In this document: positions 16,189-24,831 of the stretch, piece after piece
Layout: every line of letters begins with the position of its first letter
Numbering within the stretch: position 1 is the first letter of the stretch
IMG/VR virus record: IMGVR_UViG_3300031999_000069
Location: 1-41,463 of that record
Origin: a virus
DNA: 41,463 bases
Reading direction: 5' to 3' (one strand)
Position numbers and translations under genes: made by a program
The notes under the pieces: generated by a model
Databases searched by the model: none
Told to the model about the DNA's origin: nothing
What the model saw: only the letters and a program-made list of their open reading frames with translations

Positions 16189-17085
16189 TTAAGCCGCAAC
16201 TGCTGTGGTTGTAGTAATACGGCAAATCTTTTTATCGTCTGCGGAAACTTTCGCATGGAAGGCTTTAACAGCGTACCAATGTGTTCCTGCAAAAACCCAT
16301 TCCCTATGAAGAATATCATAATCACTTTCGATTTCCATTTCTTCAGCGGTCATGAAACCATATGCATTGGCCTTGCAAACAAAAGCATGATAGGCTTTTT
16401 TGCTATCAATAGCTGTGCTTGCTGGAACAGTATCAACAACAACTAGGGCCATATTTCCGATACGTCCCTTGAAACCAGGAACATTGTACCAAGGATCATT
16501 TGCATCTGCCTTAATGAATCCACTGGTTGTATCGGTTAACATGCTTAGATATTGTTGGCTATGCATAAAACATACCATTGCATCTGGAGCCTTGTCACCA
16601 AAAGCGGTTATGATTCCCTGATGCAATACTGTCATAGACATTACATGTCCTGCTGCTGTAGCTAAGTAACCCTGTGTATAATTTCCAGAACCATTTATCT
16701 CAGCAATTAGCTTTGCGTCAACTTTTTCAGCCAAAACTCTCGCAATTTGATCTTGAACTGCGGAAAAAATCTTTTCTTGTGTTGCAGCACTTTTACGAAG
16801 TGCAGCCCTACGAACACCAACCGCTTTTCCAGCTTCAAAAATAGTAGCTGAAAATGAATCATCTTGCAACTTATCTACTGTTAAAGCTTCATCCGCTGCT
16901 GGTTCCTCTGCGTCACCAATAGCCTTGAAATATGGAAAATTGATTGTAGTTCCTGGTTCTCCTGTTAACGTATCGTCGGTAACAGCAAAAGCACCATAAA
17001 CTAATTTTTTATCAAAATAAGCGTCAATATGGTCTTTCCATACTTTCGGCTCAAAAGCAAAATCTGCTGGCAATGTAGCACCCAT
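16189..17085 (-). CDS. Major capsid protein (HK97 fold)
   Basis: A 298-residue protein downstream of the scaffold gene. The sequence matches short HK97-fold capsid proteins: PADFAFEPKVWKDHIDAYFD at the start, INFPYFKAIGDAEEPAADEA, then FEAGKAVGVRRAALRKSA, AEKVDAKLIAEINGSG, and a central FMHSQQYLSML. The C-terminus (HREWVFAGTHWYAVKAFHA) fits the axial domain and last strand. No protease gene is present, so assembly probably uses the separate scaffold without cleavage. Confidence 0.9.
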   Translation of the reverse strand: MGATLPADFAFEPKVWKDHIDAYFDKKLVYGAFAVTDDTLTGEPGTTINFPYFKAIGDAEEPAADEALTVDKLQDDSFSATIFEAGKAVGVRRAALRKSAATQEKIFSAVQDQIARVLAEKVDAKLIAEINGSGNYTQGYLATAAGHVMSMTVLHQGIITAFGDKAPDAMVCFMHSQQYLSMLTDTTSGFIKADANDPWYNVPGFKGRIGNMALVVVDTVPASTAIDSKKAYHAFVCKANAYGFMTAEEMEIESDYDILHREWVFAGTHWYAVKAFHAKVSADDKKICRITTTTAVAA

Positions 17086-17101
17086 TTTAAACTCCTTGTA
17101 A

Positions 17102-17851
17102 TTAAATTAATCTTTTTTCTCTTGCCTCCGCCATGAGAGATTTATAAAGAGAAGGATTTTTCCCATACAAATTACCTTTTTCGGCAAGTGTCATCTTGAC
17201 AAATTGCTGTAAGGTTAATGTATTACCACTGTCGGGATTATGATTTTCAGATCCACCTTTATCATTTTCAACGGTAGTGCTGGAAGTTCCAGCCTGGTTA
17301 TTCCCAAATGCTTTCTTGGCTTGATCTGCAAATCCAAGAATTTGCTCATCCGAAAGCTCATCATTTTCTTCAAGTTCATTAACAGCTTCGCTAATTAAAA
17401 ACTTGAAATAATTATAAGCCTTTTCCCCTTTTAATTCATGTTCTCTGGCAATGCTTCCCATAGCATTTTCAAATTGCAGGGAATCAACAGTCTTGGTTAA
17501 AACACCAATTTGTTCTTCTGGAGAAGCATTCTCCTCCTCAATTCCCAATGCCTTCTTTAGTCCACCTTCCAAATTGCCAAATTTTGTACTTAAATCATCG
17601 AATTTAGTCCGTAAATCCTTGTTTTCGGTACGATACTTGGCACTTTCTTTGCGAAGATCTTGCACATAGCTTTTAACCTTCGCTGAATCTTTCCAGAGAG
17701 GATCATCATCACCAGGAGGATTTTCCCCATCTTGTTTAGTTGGAGGTTGATTCCCAGAATCACCCCCTTTGCCCTTATTTGGGGCATTATTGTTTGAAGA
17801 ATCATCTTGATTCCCCTTACTTGTGTCTACGTTCTCCACTGTAATAGTCAT
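17102..17851 (-). CDS. Scaffold protein
   Basis: A 249-residue acidic protein with a low-complexity start (GNQDDSSNNNAPNKGKGGD), a long coiled coil (about 60-110, LRKESAKYRTENKDLRTKFD and DLSTKFGNLEGGLKKALG), and a C-terminal helix (LQQFVKMTLAEKGNLYGKNP). This matches GP20/DUF4355-type scaffolds, which use the C-terminal helix to bind the capsid protein. It lies just before the capsid gene. A promoter-like site lies upstream. Confidence 0.85.
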   Translation of the reverse strand: MTITVENVDTSKGNQDDSSNNNAPNKGKGGDSGNQPPTKQDGENPPGDDDPLWKDSAKVKSYVQDLRKESAKYRTENKDLRTKFDDLSTKFGNLEGGLKKALGIEEENASPEEQIGVLTKTVDSLQFENAMGSIAREHELKGEKAYNYFKFLISEAVNELEENDELSDEQILGFADQAKKAFGNNQAGTSSTTVENDKGGSENHNPDSGNTLTLQQFVKMTLAEKGNLYGKNPSLYKSLMAEAREKRLI

Positions 17852-17902
17852 TTTTGTCTCCTTCTTTAATTATACTATTTCAATCTGTGAAACACAACAA
17901 AT

Positions 17903-17931
17903 ATAATACATATGCATATAATTTGTGGCAA
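17903..17931 (-). promoter_or_regulatory. Sigma70-like promoter before scaffold/capsid genes
   Basis: On the minus strand, TTGCCA at 17931-17926 and TATTAT at 17908-17903 are separated by exactly 17 bp, giving a start about 45 bp upstream of the scaffold ATG. It lies in an intergenic gap and could boost scaffold and capsid expression. No experiment supports it. Confidence 0.6.
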
Positions 17932-17932
17932 G

Positions 17933-18142
17933 TTAAATTTTTATTCTTTCAAATAAATTTCTAAACAGCTTTGCACTAATAAAATAATTATCATATTGGC
18001 CACAAAAGGGACATTGTAATTTGTTTTTATTTGCCGAAGTATGTTTTTTTGAAATATATGATTCTCTGCATTTTTTACAAATTACTATTCCCATTTCCCA
18101 TTTATCTTCTTTATAATCATCAATATCTAATATACTACTCAT
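17933..18142 (-). CDS. Small zinc-ribbon protein
   Basis: A 69-residue protein. The start is placed at the ATG at 18142 inside the end of the head morphogenesis gene (8-base overlap). Two Cys pairs, ICKKC and QCPFC about 20 residues apart, form a zinc ribbon, and the C-terminus is a basic helix (AKLFRNLFERIKI). Possibly a nucleic-acid-binding or structural mini-protein. Function not recognised. Confidence 0.65.
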   Translation of the reverse strand: MSSILDIDDYKEDKWEMGIVICKKCRESYISKKHTSANKNKLQCPFCGQYDNYFISAKLFRNLFERIKI

Positions 18143-19220
18143 TTTCCCATGATTCTTGATATGGAATAACAACTGCTCTATCATTTGGCCTATCATTTGC
18201 CATAAATATTCGTTTTTCCATTACAATACTTCCATCTTTTCTTTTTCTGCGATAAATATATGTAAAAGGTTCATTTAATTCAACTATAGGATTTTGTTGA
18301 GCAGCTTGTTTTGAATCCTCTCCTGTCCTGGCATCCATCGGATGAAATAATGCTTTCATCAGTTTCGGCATTTGTCCTGAATCTTTAATATCCTGCATTG
18401 TTTGTTGTTTACTTAAATTATAAATATTGTGCAATTCTGTTCTGGCAATCCTGTGCAATTTCCATTCCTCTAATTGAAAAGACTCTGACAATCTTCTTAT
18501 TATCTCTGAATAGCTTATTTGCTCAATGGCGGCCGTTGTTAAATTCATGGCTATTCTTGATCTAACATCTTCAGAATAAGCATCTAGGGAAGCCTCGTAA
18601 CGATTAACAAGCAGATTGTTGGTGTCCTGGGATATTTCAACTACATTTATATTAATTGGAGTAATTGCTCCAGTAAACTTTTCTTCAAACTTCTCTATCT
18701 CAGCATGTGTGTCATTAATTCCTTTTATACTTATTTCTTTGCCAGCATCAGTCATTTCATTTTTAAGCGTACCACTCATTTGAAGTAGTGCTGTGTCAAT
18801 CTGAATCATTACACCACGAAGTTTCTGAGCAGTAAAAGTATCTCCTTTAAGCATGTCCAGTCGATCTCTAAGATCTTGCCTTATTTCCCTATATTTTCGC
18901 ATCATTTTAATTGCTTTTTTATCTTCTAATTTTTCTATTCCATTTATATGGTTTGCTATCATTTTTATTATATCTTCATTTTGGAAAAGGCTAGTTCTTC
19001 TTTGTTCTTTTTCTAAAAGTTCTATTTCTCTAGAAGCTTGTTTTTCTTGTGTTTTTTGTATAAAATCATCTATTTCTTCTTTAATATAGTCTTGTTCATA
19101 ATCTTTTCCACCTGCAACCTTTTGAACCGATCTATACTTATTATTTCTTATTGCTAAGGCTCGCCTTAAAGTCATGCCTGGAGTTACACCTTTGGCTCCA
19201 GTTTCAGGTTTTCTTGCCAT
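18135..19220 (-). CDS. Head morphogenesis protein (SPP1 gp7 / Mu gpF-like)
   Basis: A 361-residue minor head protein. The C-terminal half holds the family core: QISYSEIIRRLSESFQLEEW, then RIARTELHNIYNLSKQQTM, then ALFHPMDARTGEDSKQAAQQ and a final PFTYIYRRKRKDGS. R-x-E-x-x-x-x-x-N in the second part and the DARTGE-type loop are diagnostic. The N-terminal half is long and helical with many charged residues. It probably sits inside the head on the portal. Confidence 0.85.
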   Translation of the reverse strand: MARKPETGAKGVTPGMTLRRALAIRNNKYRSVQKVAGGKDYEQDYIKEEIDDFIQKTQEKQASREIELLEKEQRRTSLFQNEDIIKMIANHINGIEKLEDKKAIKMMRKYREIRQDLRDRLDMLKGDTFTAQKLRGVMIQIDTALLQMSGTLKNEMTDAGKEISIKGINDTHAEIEKFEEKFTGAITPININVVEISQDTNNLLVNRYEASLDAYSEDVRSRIAMNLTTAAIEQISYSEIIRRLSESFQLEEWKLHRIARTELHNIYNLSKQQTMQDIKDSGQMPKLMKALFHPMDARTGEDSKQAAQQNPIVELNEPFTYIYRRKRKDGSIVMEKRIFMANDRPNDRAVVIPYQESWENE

Positions 19221-19787
19221 TTATATTCTCTTTACTGTGCGAAGAAACTTGAATCCAGTTTGCAATGCTTTGATTGTTTTTCTTCTTATTTTATATTTTC
19301 CAGCAACCGCCATTAAGGCTGTTCCTGAAAGAATAGCTCCAGATGTTATTGCAAATTCTTTTTGAATAGAAGGTTCTTTTACTTTACTTGATATAATAGA
19401 TTGTATTCCAGCAGCAAAAAGTCCACTTGATATTGCAAAAGTTCCTATTCTAAGTCCTTTTGCAATTTTGAGTGCTCCCTTTGTTCCTAAAGTTGTCTTT
19501 CTAACAAAACGCAAAGCTTTTGTCGCAACCGTAGTTTTTTTGCGTTTTAATGCTTTATTTAATACTTTATAACCTCTTTCAGCTAAAACATATTTATCTT
19601 TAGCTACTCTTCTAAAAAATCTTGATGCAACTCCTCCGCCAAGAGCAACTCCAAATCCAGCAGCAAATTCATATTTAGCACTTCCACCCATAATTTTCGT
19701 ATAATTACTTGGTTTATTTTTGACTTTAATTGGAACAATGTGTCCTTTTATTCTTCGAAATATAATATCTTTTTGTTGTTGCATCAT
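19221..19787 (-). CDS. Basic head-region protein with FRRIKGHIVPI tag
   Basis: A 188-residue, very basic protein, overlapping its upstream neighbour by four bases. Residues 8-20 read IIFRRIKGHIVPI, a motif shared by four neighbouring genes. After it come Gly/Ala-rich hydrophobic stretches (EFAAGFGVALGGGVASRF at about 40; FAISSGLFAAGIQSIIS at about 120; TSGAILSGTALMAVAGKY near the end) separated by Lys/Arg-rich helices. The pattern would suit a membrane-active or internal head protein delivered with the DNA. No family recognised. Confidence 0.6.
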   Translation of the reverse strand: MMQQQKDIIFRRIKGHIVPIKVKNKPSNYTKIMGGSAKYEFAAGFGVALGGGVASRFFRRVAKDKYVLAERGYKVLNKALKRKKTTVATKALRFVRKTTLGTKGALKIAKGLRIGTFAISSGLFAAGIQSIISSKVKEPSIQKEFAITSGAILSGTALMAVAGKYKIRRKTIKALQTGFKFLRTVKRI

Positions 19788-20182
19788 TTTTTCCTAAATT
19801 TAGAAAATCCTTTTTTAATTTCTTTTTTATATATTTTTTCATCAAAGGCTTTTTTCTGAGTTAATCCTGCTAATGTTCCTAGTGCTGCAAAACCAGCTCC
19901 AAATCCCAATGCTACTTTACTTCCTGCTTTTAATTTTAATTTTTCTCCTCTTGCCACAAGAGCACCAGTTAATGCTCCCAAGACTCCAGATGCGGCCCCA
20001 ATTTTAAAAACAACTTTTTCCTTTTCACCTTTTTTGAAAGATCTTTGTGCTCTTTTTGAAGCAACATTATATACTTTGAGAGTCCTTTTTGTTGTTACTT
20101 CAAGTTTCTTTCCTGTTTTTTTACGAATAGGAATAATTTTTCCATGTTTACGGATAAATGTCACATCTTTATTATTCTGCAT
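19784..20182 (-). CDS. Basic head-region protein with FIRKHGKIIPI tag
   Basis: A 132-residue basic protein. The start is placed at the ATG at 20182, within the end of the portal gene, with GGGAG upstream. Near its N-terminus is VTFIRKHGKIIPIRKK, the head-region tag. A Lys-rich part and two Gly/Ala-rich hydrophobic segments follow (GAASGVLGALTGALVARG; VALGFGAGFAALGTLAG). It ends KKGFSKFRKK. Like its neighbour it may be an internal or membrane-active protein. Function unknown. Confidence 0.6.
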   Translation of the reverse strand: MQNNKDVTFIRKHGKIIPIRKKTGKKLEVTTKRTLKVYNVASKRAQRSFKKGEKEKVVFKIGAASGVLGALTGALVARGEKLKLKAGSKVALGFGAGFAALGTLAGLTQKKAFDEKIYKKEIKKGFSKFRKK

Positions 20183-21713
20183 TTTGTTCTTCTCCCTGCT
20201 CACCTATTCCTGGCATCCATCCACCACCAAAAGGATTAAATGCTGGCTGTGACAATATTTTTTGCATTTCCTCATCTAAATCTTCAATACCAAAATCTTT
20301 TGCTATATATCTCATTCCTGTTTCTCTTGAAATAAGATTTCCAGTAACAGCTTGGGAAACTAAACTTATTTTTTGCTGTAAATCTGTCATTGTCAACGGG
20401 AAAATAGGAGACCAAACTATTTCTATGTTAAAACTTTGCGGCTTATATCCTTCTGGAACTGTCACTGGAACTGATTCATTGTGTTCAACCAAAATTAAAT
20501 TTGTAATTGCAAGTTTAAGAACTAAATCTTGTAAATTTTTAGCCAAGGGTGCTCTTAGTTCGTCTATAAGTTCAATCATTGGGCCATGCAATACTTCCAT
20601 TGCTTTTGCGCTTTGTGCGTGACCAACGGCTTTTTCTGGATCTAATAAAACTATCCTGGCAATATCTTGTAAATGAAGTCTTACTTTGTCCCTCATTGCC
20701 ATTGCTACCTGAACACCATTCATATTTGTTTCCAGGGCAGCAGCCTTGCCTTCTTTTCCCAAATTCCATGCTTTTGATGCACTTCTTATTAAAGCATCAA
20801 TTTCTTCTTCGTCCATGCCACTAATCATAATCTGAGGATCTTGATTATAACCTACCGCTTGAGAACTTTGAGAAAGCGAATAATTCAATTCATCAATAAA
20901 ATCAAGAATATCTTCAATTACACTATATCCGTCAACTGAATTTTTTTCATCTGAAGTTCTGAACCATTCTGCCTGAACAAAACCAAGCCCATGTTTTGCA
21001 ATATTATCAACCATAAAGGGAATGTCTTTTTGATTTTCTTTATATTCTGGATTATTATATAAAGTATCTTCCATTTTACCCAAAATTAATCTATACCATT
21101 TTAATTTTGGATTTCCCTTTTCGTCTTTATCGTTTTCATCACTATAAACATATTTTATTTCAACTTGTTCTAGTTCTCCATCTGGAGAAAAAACAGGATA
21201 ACAATATTTAGACAAATAATGTTCTATTTTAAATTTTCCATTAATTACATAAAATCTAACAAGACATGCACCTGCAATTAATTCCCTTCTAATTGGTTCC
21301 AATAGTTTAGATTTAAGATCTGCCGCTTTTATTATAAATTTTAAATAATTTTCAGTTTCAGGATCTTCTTCTATTCTAAATTTAGGAAAGACTTGTTCTC
21401 CGATTAATTTTGAAGTTAATCTACTTACCAATACGGCAGAAAAATTATATAACAATCTTGGCTTTCTATTTCTAACTGGAACATAAGTTCCATCAAAATT
21501 TTTCGTTTCATCCCACTCTAGTAAATGATCATATTGCCTTGATTCATAATATGCATCATACATTTCAAGCATTGGTTTTCTTAATTTAATTTCAGCATCT
21601 TCAGGAAGTGGAACACGGATTTTACCGAGATTATTTTTAACACGTTGACTAGTTCTGCTTAACATTCCAGCAAATCTGCGTTTCATATGTCCGAAATAAT
21701 ACCATTTATCCAT
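20172..21713 (-). CDS. Portal protein (SPP1 gp6-like)
   Basis: A 513-residue portal protein. Evidence includes LLYNFSAVLVSRLTSKLIGE (about 85), LELEPIRRELIAGACLVRFY-like ELIAGACLVRFYV (about 145), the crown-wing part, and the C-terminal WSPIFPLTMTDLQQKISLVS followed by SRETGMRYIAKDFGIED, typical of SPP1-type portals. The start ATG has GAGG six bases upstream. It forms the DNA channel and docking site for terminase. Two of the tag-bearing basic genes directly flank it. Confidence 0.88.
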   Translation of the reverse strand: MDKWYYFGHMKRRFAGMLSRTSQRVKNNLGKIRVPLPEDAEIKLRKPMLEMYDAYYESRQYDHLLEWDETKNFDGTYVPVRNRKPRLLYNFSAVLVSRLTSKLIGEQVFPKFRIEEDPETENYLKFIIKAADLKSKLLEPIRRELIAGACLVRFYVINGKFKIEHYLSKYCYPVFSPDGELEQVEIKYVYSDENDKDEKGNPKLKWYRLILGKMEDTLYNNPEYKENQKDIPFMVDNIAKHGLGFVQAEWFRTSDEKNSVDGYSVIEDILDFIDELNYSLSQSSQAVGYNQDPQIMISGMDEEEIDALIRSASKAWNLGKEGKAAALETNMNGVQVAMAMRDKVRLHLQDIARIVLLDPEKAVGHAQSAKAMEVLHGPMIELIDELRAPLAKNLQDLVLKLAITNLILVEHNESVPVTVPEGYKPQSFNIEIVWSPIFPLTMTDLQQKISLVSQAVTGNLISRETGMRYIAKDFGIEDLDEEMQKILSQPAFNPFGGGWMPGIGEQGEEQNAE

Positions 21714-21715
21714 AA

Positions 21716-22066
21716 TTACCTCTTCTTCTTCATTTTCTTTAACATATTCTTGATAATTTTTGTTTTTTTACTAATGTTTTTATGACTTTTATAATGTTCT
21801 GCCTTGCTAACTGTTTTAATTGTTTTCCAACCACCTTCCCATAAATTCCTTAAATGCCAATCAATATGTTCAATTGATTCCGCAACTGGTAGAGTGTGGT
21901 GTTCATGATATTCTTTTGCAAATCCATATCCAATTTTTTTTGTTTTTTGAATATATCTTTTTTCTAATTCAAGACTATAAATTATTGACTTTCTATCTTT
22001 AATGAATGGAATTATTCTTCCGCCTATTCTTCTAAAAATTATTGATCCTGATTTATACTTCTTCAT
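21716..22066 (-). CDS. Basic head-region protein with FRRIGGRIIPF tag
   Basis: A 116-residue basic protein between the portal gene and another basic gene. Near the N-terminus it has IIFRRIGGRIIPF, the clearest form of the tag. The middle contains EYHEHHTLPVAESIEHIDWH, a His/Glu-rich part that could bind metal. The end is Lys-rich (KTKIIKNMLKKMKKKR). No recognised family. Confidence 0.6.
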   Translation of the reverse strand: MKKYKSGSIIFRRIGGRIIPFIKDRKSIIYSLELEKRYIQKTKKIGYGFAKEYHEHHTLPVAESIEHIDWHLRNLWEGGWKTIKTVSKAEHYKSHKNISKKTKIIKNMLKKMKKKR

Positions 22067-22782
22067 TTTTTCCTGATAGCCTTTATTTTACCGCCAATCT
22101 TCTTAAATGTAATCCCTTTTCCCTTAGCTGTTATTTTTCTATGAATTAATGCTGGTTTTGGCAATTGTGTCAATATTTCTTTTTGATACTTTAAGGCATC
22201 TCTTTTTCTTTGTTTTGAAAATGTTTGTATAAATTTCTTAACACCATAACCTCCACGTTCAGGAAGCTCAAACATTTCAGCTCCAGCCTCTTTTACATAT
22301 CTAGGAACATTCATAAAATGATATTCTTGACTTAGAGCTTCTGAGAATTGCCTTTTACTTATTCCTGCTTTTGCTTTCTTAATTATTTGTTCTTTTGTAA
22401 GATGTTCAGCTTCTTTAAATCCATGAAATAAATCATGTGTGGCATCCACAAATTTTTTAGCTTTTTGTGCTGCTGCTTCTCCCAGTCTTTGACTTATTTG
22501 ATCTTTTCCATATCTCATCTTTATATTACCCATCATTTGTTTTGATGTATAATCTCTAAATATTTTTGATTCTTCTCTTATTGTAACAGGATCAAATATT
22601 CCACCAGGTTTATAAAACTCGGCTCTAGCAAATATACTTGATTTTATCTTTTTCCAAAGCCCGAAAGCAGCCTTGCCGCCCAATACTTGTTTATTGCTGT
22701 GATATAATCCGCTTTGGGTAAATTCTCCAATTTTAAATGGTCTTAATTTTCCACCAATAAATCTAAATATTGTTTTTTTCAT
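22063..22782 (-). CDS. Basic head-region protein with two tag copies
   Basis: A 239-residue basic protein. The start is placed at the ATG at 22782 (an in-frame TTG lies four codons earlier). The tag occurs twice: TIFRFIGGKLRPF at the N-terminus and ITFKKIGGKIKAI at the extreme C-terminus. Between them lies a mostly helical region with DATHDLFHGFKEAEHLTKEQ and a possible structural part around YHFMNVPRYVKEAGAEMFEL. Tags at both ends suggest a domain that carries a short binding peptide at either end. Function unknown. Confidence 0.6.
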   Translation of the reverse strand: MKKTIFRFIGGKLRPFKIGEFTQSGLYHSNKQVLGGKAAFGLWKKIKSSIFARAEFYKPGGIFDPVTIREESKIFRDYTSKQMMGNIKMRYGKDQISQRLGEAAAQKAKKFVDATHDLFHGFKEAEHLTKEQIIKKAKAGISKRQFSEALSQEYHFMNVPRYVKEAGAEMFELPERGGYGVKKFIQTFSKQRKRDALKYQKEILTQLPKPALIHRKITAKGKGITFKKIGGKIKAIRKK

Positions 22783-22790
22783 TTTTAAAA

Positions 22791-23081
22791 TCAATATTTT
22801 CCACGTAAAACCTTAAAACCTTTACCAATTATTTTAAATTTTTTGTTTAACAATGTCAACCCTCCAGCCGTTGCACCTATTTCAAGAGCAGTATTGGGAA
22901 TTAAACCAAAACTTTTTTTGCCTTTGCCTTTAATTGATTCTGCTAGTTTTTGTCTGGCCTTTATTGCCATTGTTCCAATTCCCATAGTGGCACCAATTGC
23001 TGCTCCAGCATATAAGGGCTTTTTATTAATTACTATTATTCTTCCCCTTACATATCTAAATATATAATTATTAGGATTCAT
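22791..23081 (-). CDS. Small basic protein with FRYVRGRIIVI tag
   Basis: A 96-residue basic protein, the first gene after the large terminase gene. Near its start it has YIFRYVRGRIIVINKK, the tag. Then comes a Gly/Ala hydrophobic segment (LYAGAAIGATMGIGTMAI) and a Lys-rich end (KGFKVLRGKY). GGAG precedes the ATG. Likely works with the three to four other tag proteins in the head cluster. Confidence 0.6.
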   Translation of the reverse strand: MNPNNYIFRYVRGRIIVINKKPLYAGAAIGATMGIGTMAIKARQKLAESIKGKGKKSFGLIPNTALEIGATAGGLTLLNKKFKIIGKGFKVLRGKY

Positions 23082-23146
23082 GTCTTTTCTCCAATAATAT
23101 AATTTAATTCCCTATTTAAAAATACGACGTTGCTCACTTTATATTT

Positions 23147-23175
23147 ATTATATAAGGTTTTATTTAATATTTCAA
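23147..23175 (-). promoter_or_regulatory. Sigma70-like promoter after terminase gene
   Basis: On the minus strand TTGAAA (23175-23170) and TATAAT (23152-23147) are spaced by 17 bp, just beyond the terminase stop. The predicted start, near 23140, precedes the tag-bearing basic genes and the portal. It is the best -10 match seen in the window. Confidence 0.65.
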
Positions 23176-23178
23176 GAT

Positions 23179-24831
23179 TTACCTTCCGCTCATCGCCGAA
23201 ATGGATAATGGACTAGCTTTATATTTATTATGCACTAAATTCCAAATCATTTCCAAACAATCTGGACAATCATCATGATCTGCATGGGGATATTCTGTTA
23301 TTTGATTAATAAATTCATGGGATAAAGCTTTATTAAACAAAATCCATTTGTGAGCAATTTTGGGTTCTAATCTGTGAATACGTTTATCCTTGTTTTCAGT
23401 ATTTATAATATCATAAAATGGAATTTTAATAATCTTATTTTCCTTTCTTTCTCTTAATTTCTTTTCTGCTATAATGTTCGGCAATAATAATTCTCGATAT
23501 AAATTTGTTTCTACACCAAATTTTTCAAAATTAAATCTATGGTGTGCTTCGAAAATTTGTTCTATTTGTTGAGTAGGAGGTATTCTTTTTGTCCAATCCC
23601 AATGAATTAATAACCGTCCCTTGGGTTCCTGGTATGCCACAAGCAAACAAGCAAAATCTCCAAGCCTACTTTGAGATGATTTAGTTTGTCCAGTACTAGG
23701 ATCTAATGCACCACAACATCTGTTTTTAATATAATCCCATTCTATTATTTCTTTTGTTTCTTCAATTTGGATCCCCTGGGGAATTTCCACATACCAAGCA
23801 ATATTTTCAAACACTCTATCATCTGCACCAAGAGGATCATTTTGCTTTTCCTTCATAAAAGCTCGCTTGCCTATTTCCATCAATTCTTTCATTAAATGCA
23901 CATAAGATTCTTTTTCTGGCCACATAACGCGAGTATTTTTAAGCATTGCGTCTTTATTTTGTTCAAAAAACGCATTAGCGTTTTCTAATCTAGTTTCATC
24001 CATTATGTTCATATAAATCTTTTCCCATTCATTCCATAATTCTTTTTCCCCTGACCATTCAATGATTGATTTATATTTTTTGCTGGAATAAGCAGGATTT
24101 ATTAACAATTTGGCCAACAATGATTGTCTGTGTAAAATAGTGCCCACTACTTCAATATTTGTGTTCTCATCTCCAACCTTGCCTATATCTTCCTTGAAAT
24201 AACTTTCTGTTTTATCTCTTTGCTTTTCAGAATAAACTTTTTCGCTATGTTCTATGTCATCACAAATTATTTTTGTTGGTCTATGTGGCCCAAATCTAAC
24301 CCCTCTAATTTGTGCCCCTCTACCCACCGCCATAAAATAAATTTTGGAATTTTCAGTATTAACAATAAAAGCCGTTTCCCCTGGATTCCTTTTGTCAAAA
24401 GAGATTCCATAAATACATCTAAGCAAGTCATTAGACAATATTTCATCTCGTATATCTTTGAGCTTTTGCACTGCAAGAGAATCTGTTGCGGAGATGATAA
24501 GGATGAATTGTTCAAGCGCATAGCAAGCATCATGGATAGGTTTAATGAGGGAAACTTTGACGCTCTTAGCTGAACCTCTCGGAGCAGCCCAAGCCCTACG
24601 ATATCCCCTAACAATCTTTTCTGCTTGTTTTTCAAAATCTCTATGAAATTCATTGGGTTTATGCGTACAATAATGTTTGAAAAAATAAGTAGAAAATAAA
24701 TCAAGATCAGTTTCGCATCTATCTTTAATCGCTTGCCAATATGTTTCATTATCATGATTTTCCCGTATGTCTTTCAACATATTCCAAAAGTCTTGCCGTG
24801 ACATCGCCTGGATCTGGCTTTTTATCTTCAT
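23179..24831 (-). CDS. terL: Terminase large subunit
   Basis: A 550-residue packaging motor. The ATPase has a Walker A-like AAPRGSAKS (about 82-90) and Walker B TKIICDDIEHS (about 187-196), then VVGTILHRQSLLAKLL. The nuclease domain has CCGALDPSTGQT (first Asp), KFGVETN and HADHDDCPDCLEM (later acidic residues). The order of motifs fits a headful- or cos-type TerL of normal length. It overlaps the small subunit gene by 80 bases. Later in-frame ATGs at 24804 and 24780 are alternative starts, and the first 17 residues are doubtful. Confidence 0.93.
   Translation of the reverse strand: MKIKSQIQAMSRQDFWNMLKDIRENHDNETYWQAIKDRCETDLDLFSTYFFKHYCTHKPNEFHRDFEKQAEKIVRGYRRAWAAPRGSAKSVKVSLIKPIHDACYALEQFILIISATDSLAVQKLKDIRDEILSNDLLRCIYGISFDKRNPGETAFIVNTENSKIYFMAVGRGAQIRGVRFGPHRPTKIICDDIEHSEKVYSEKQRDKTESYFKEDIGKVGDENTNIEVVGTILHRQSLLAKLLINPAYSSKKYKSIIEWSGEKELWNEWEKIYMNIMDETRLENANAFFEQNKDAMLKNTRVMWPEKESYVHLMKELMEIGKRAFMKEKQNDPLGADDRVFENIAWYVEIPQGIQIEETKEIIEWDYIKNRCCGALDPSTGQTKSSQSRLGDFACLLVAYQEPKGRLLIHWDWTKRIPPTQQIEQIFEAHHRFNFEKFGVETNLYRELLLPNIIAEKKLRERKENKIIKIPFYDIINTENKDKRIHRLEPKIAHKWILFNKALSHEFINQITEYPHADHDDCPDCLEMIWNLVHNKYKASPLSISAMSGR

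Noticed and set aside
23082-23178. A 19-codon GTG frame between terminase and the first tag-bearing gene
   Set aside because: Too short, no clear ribosome site; the DNA is better explained by a promoter.
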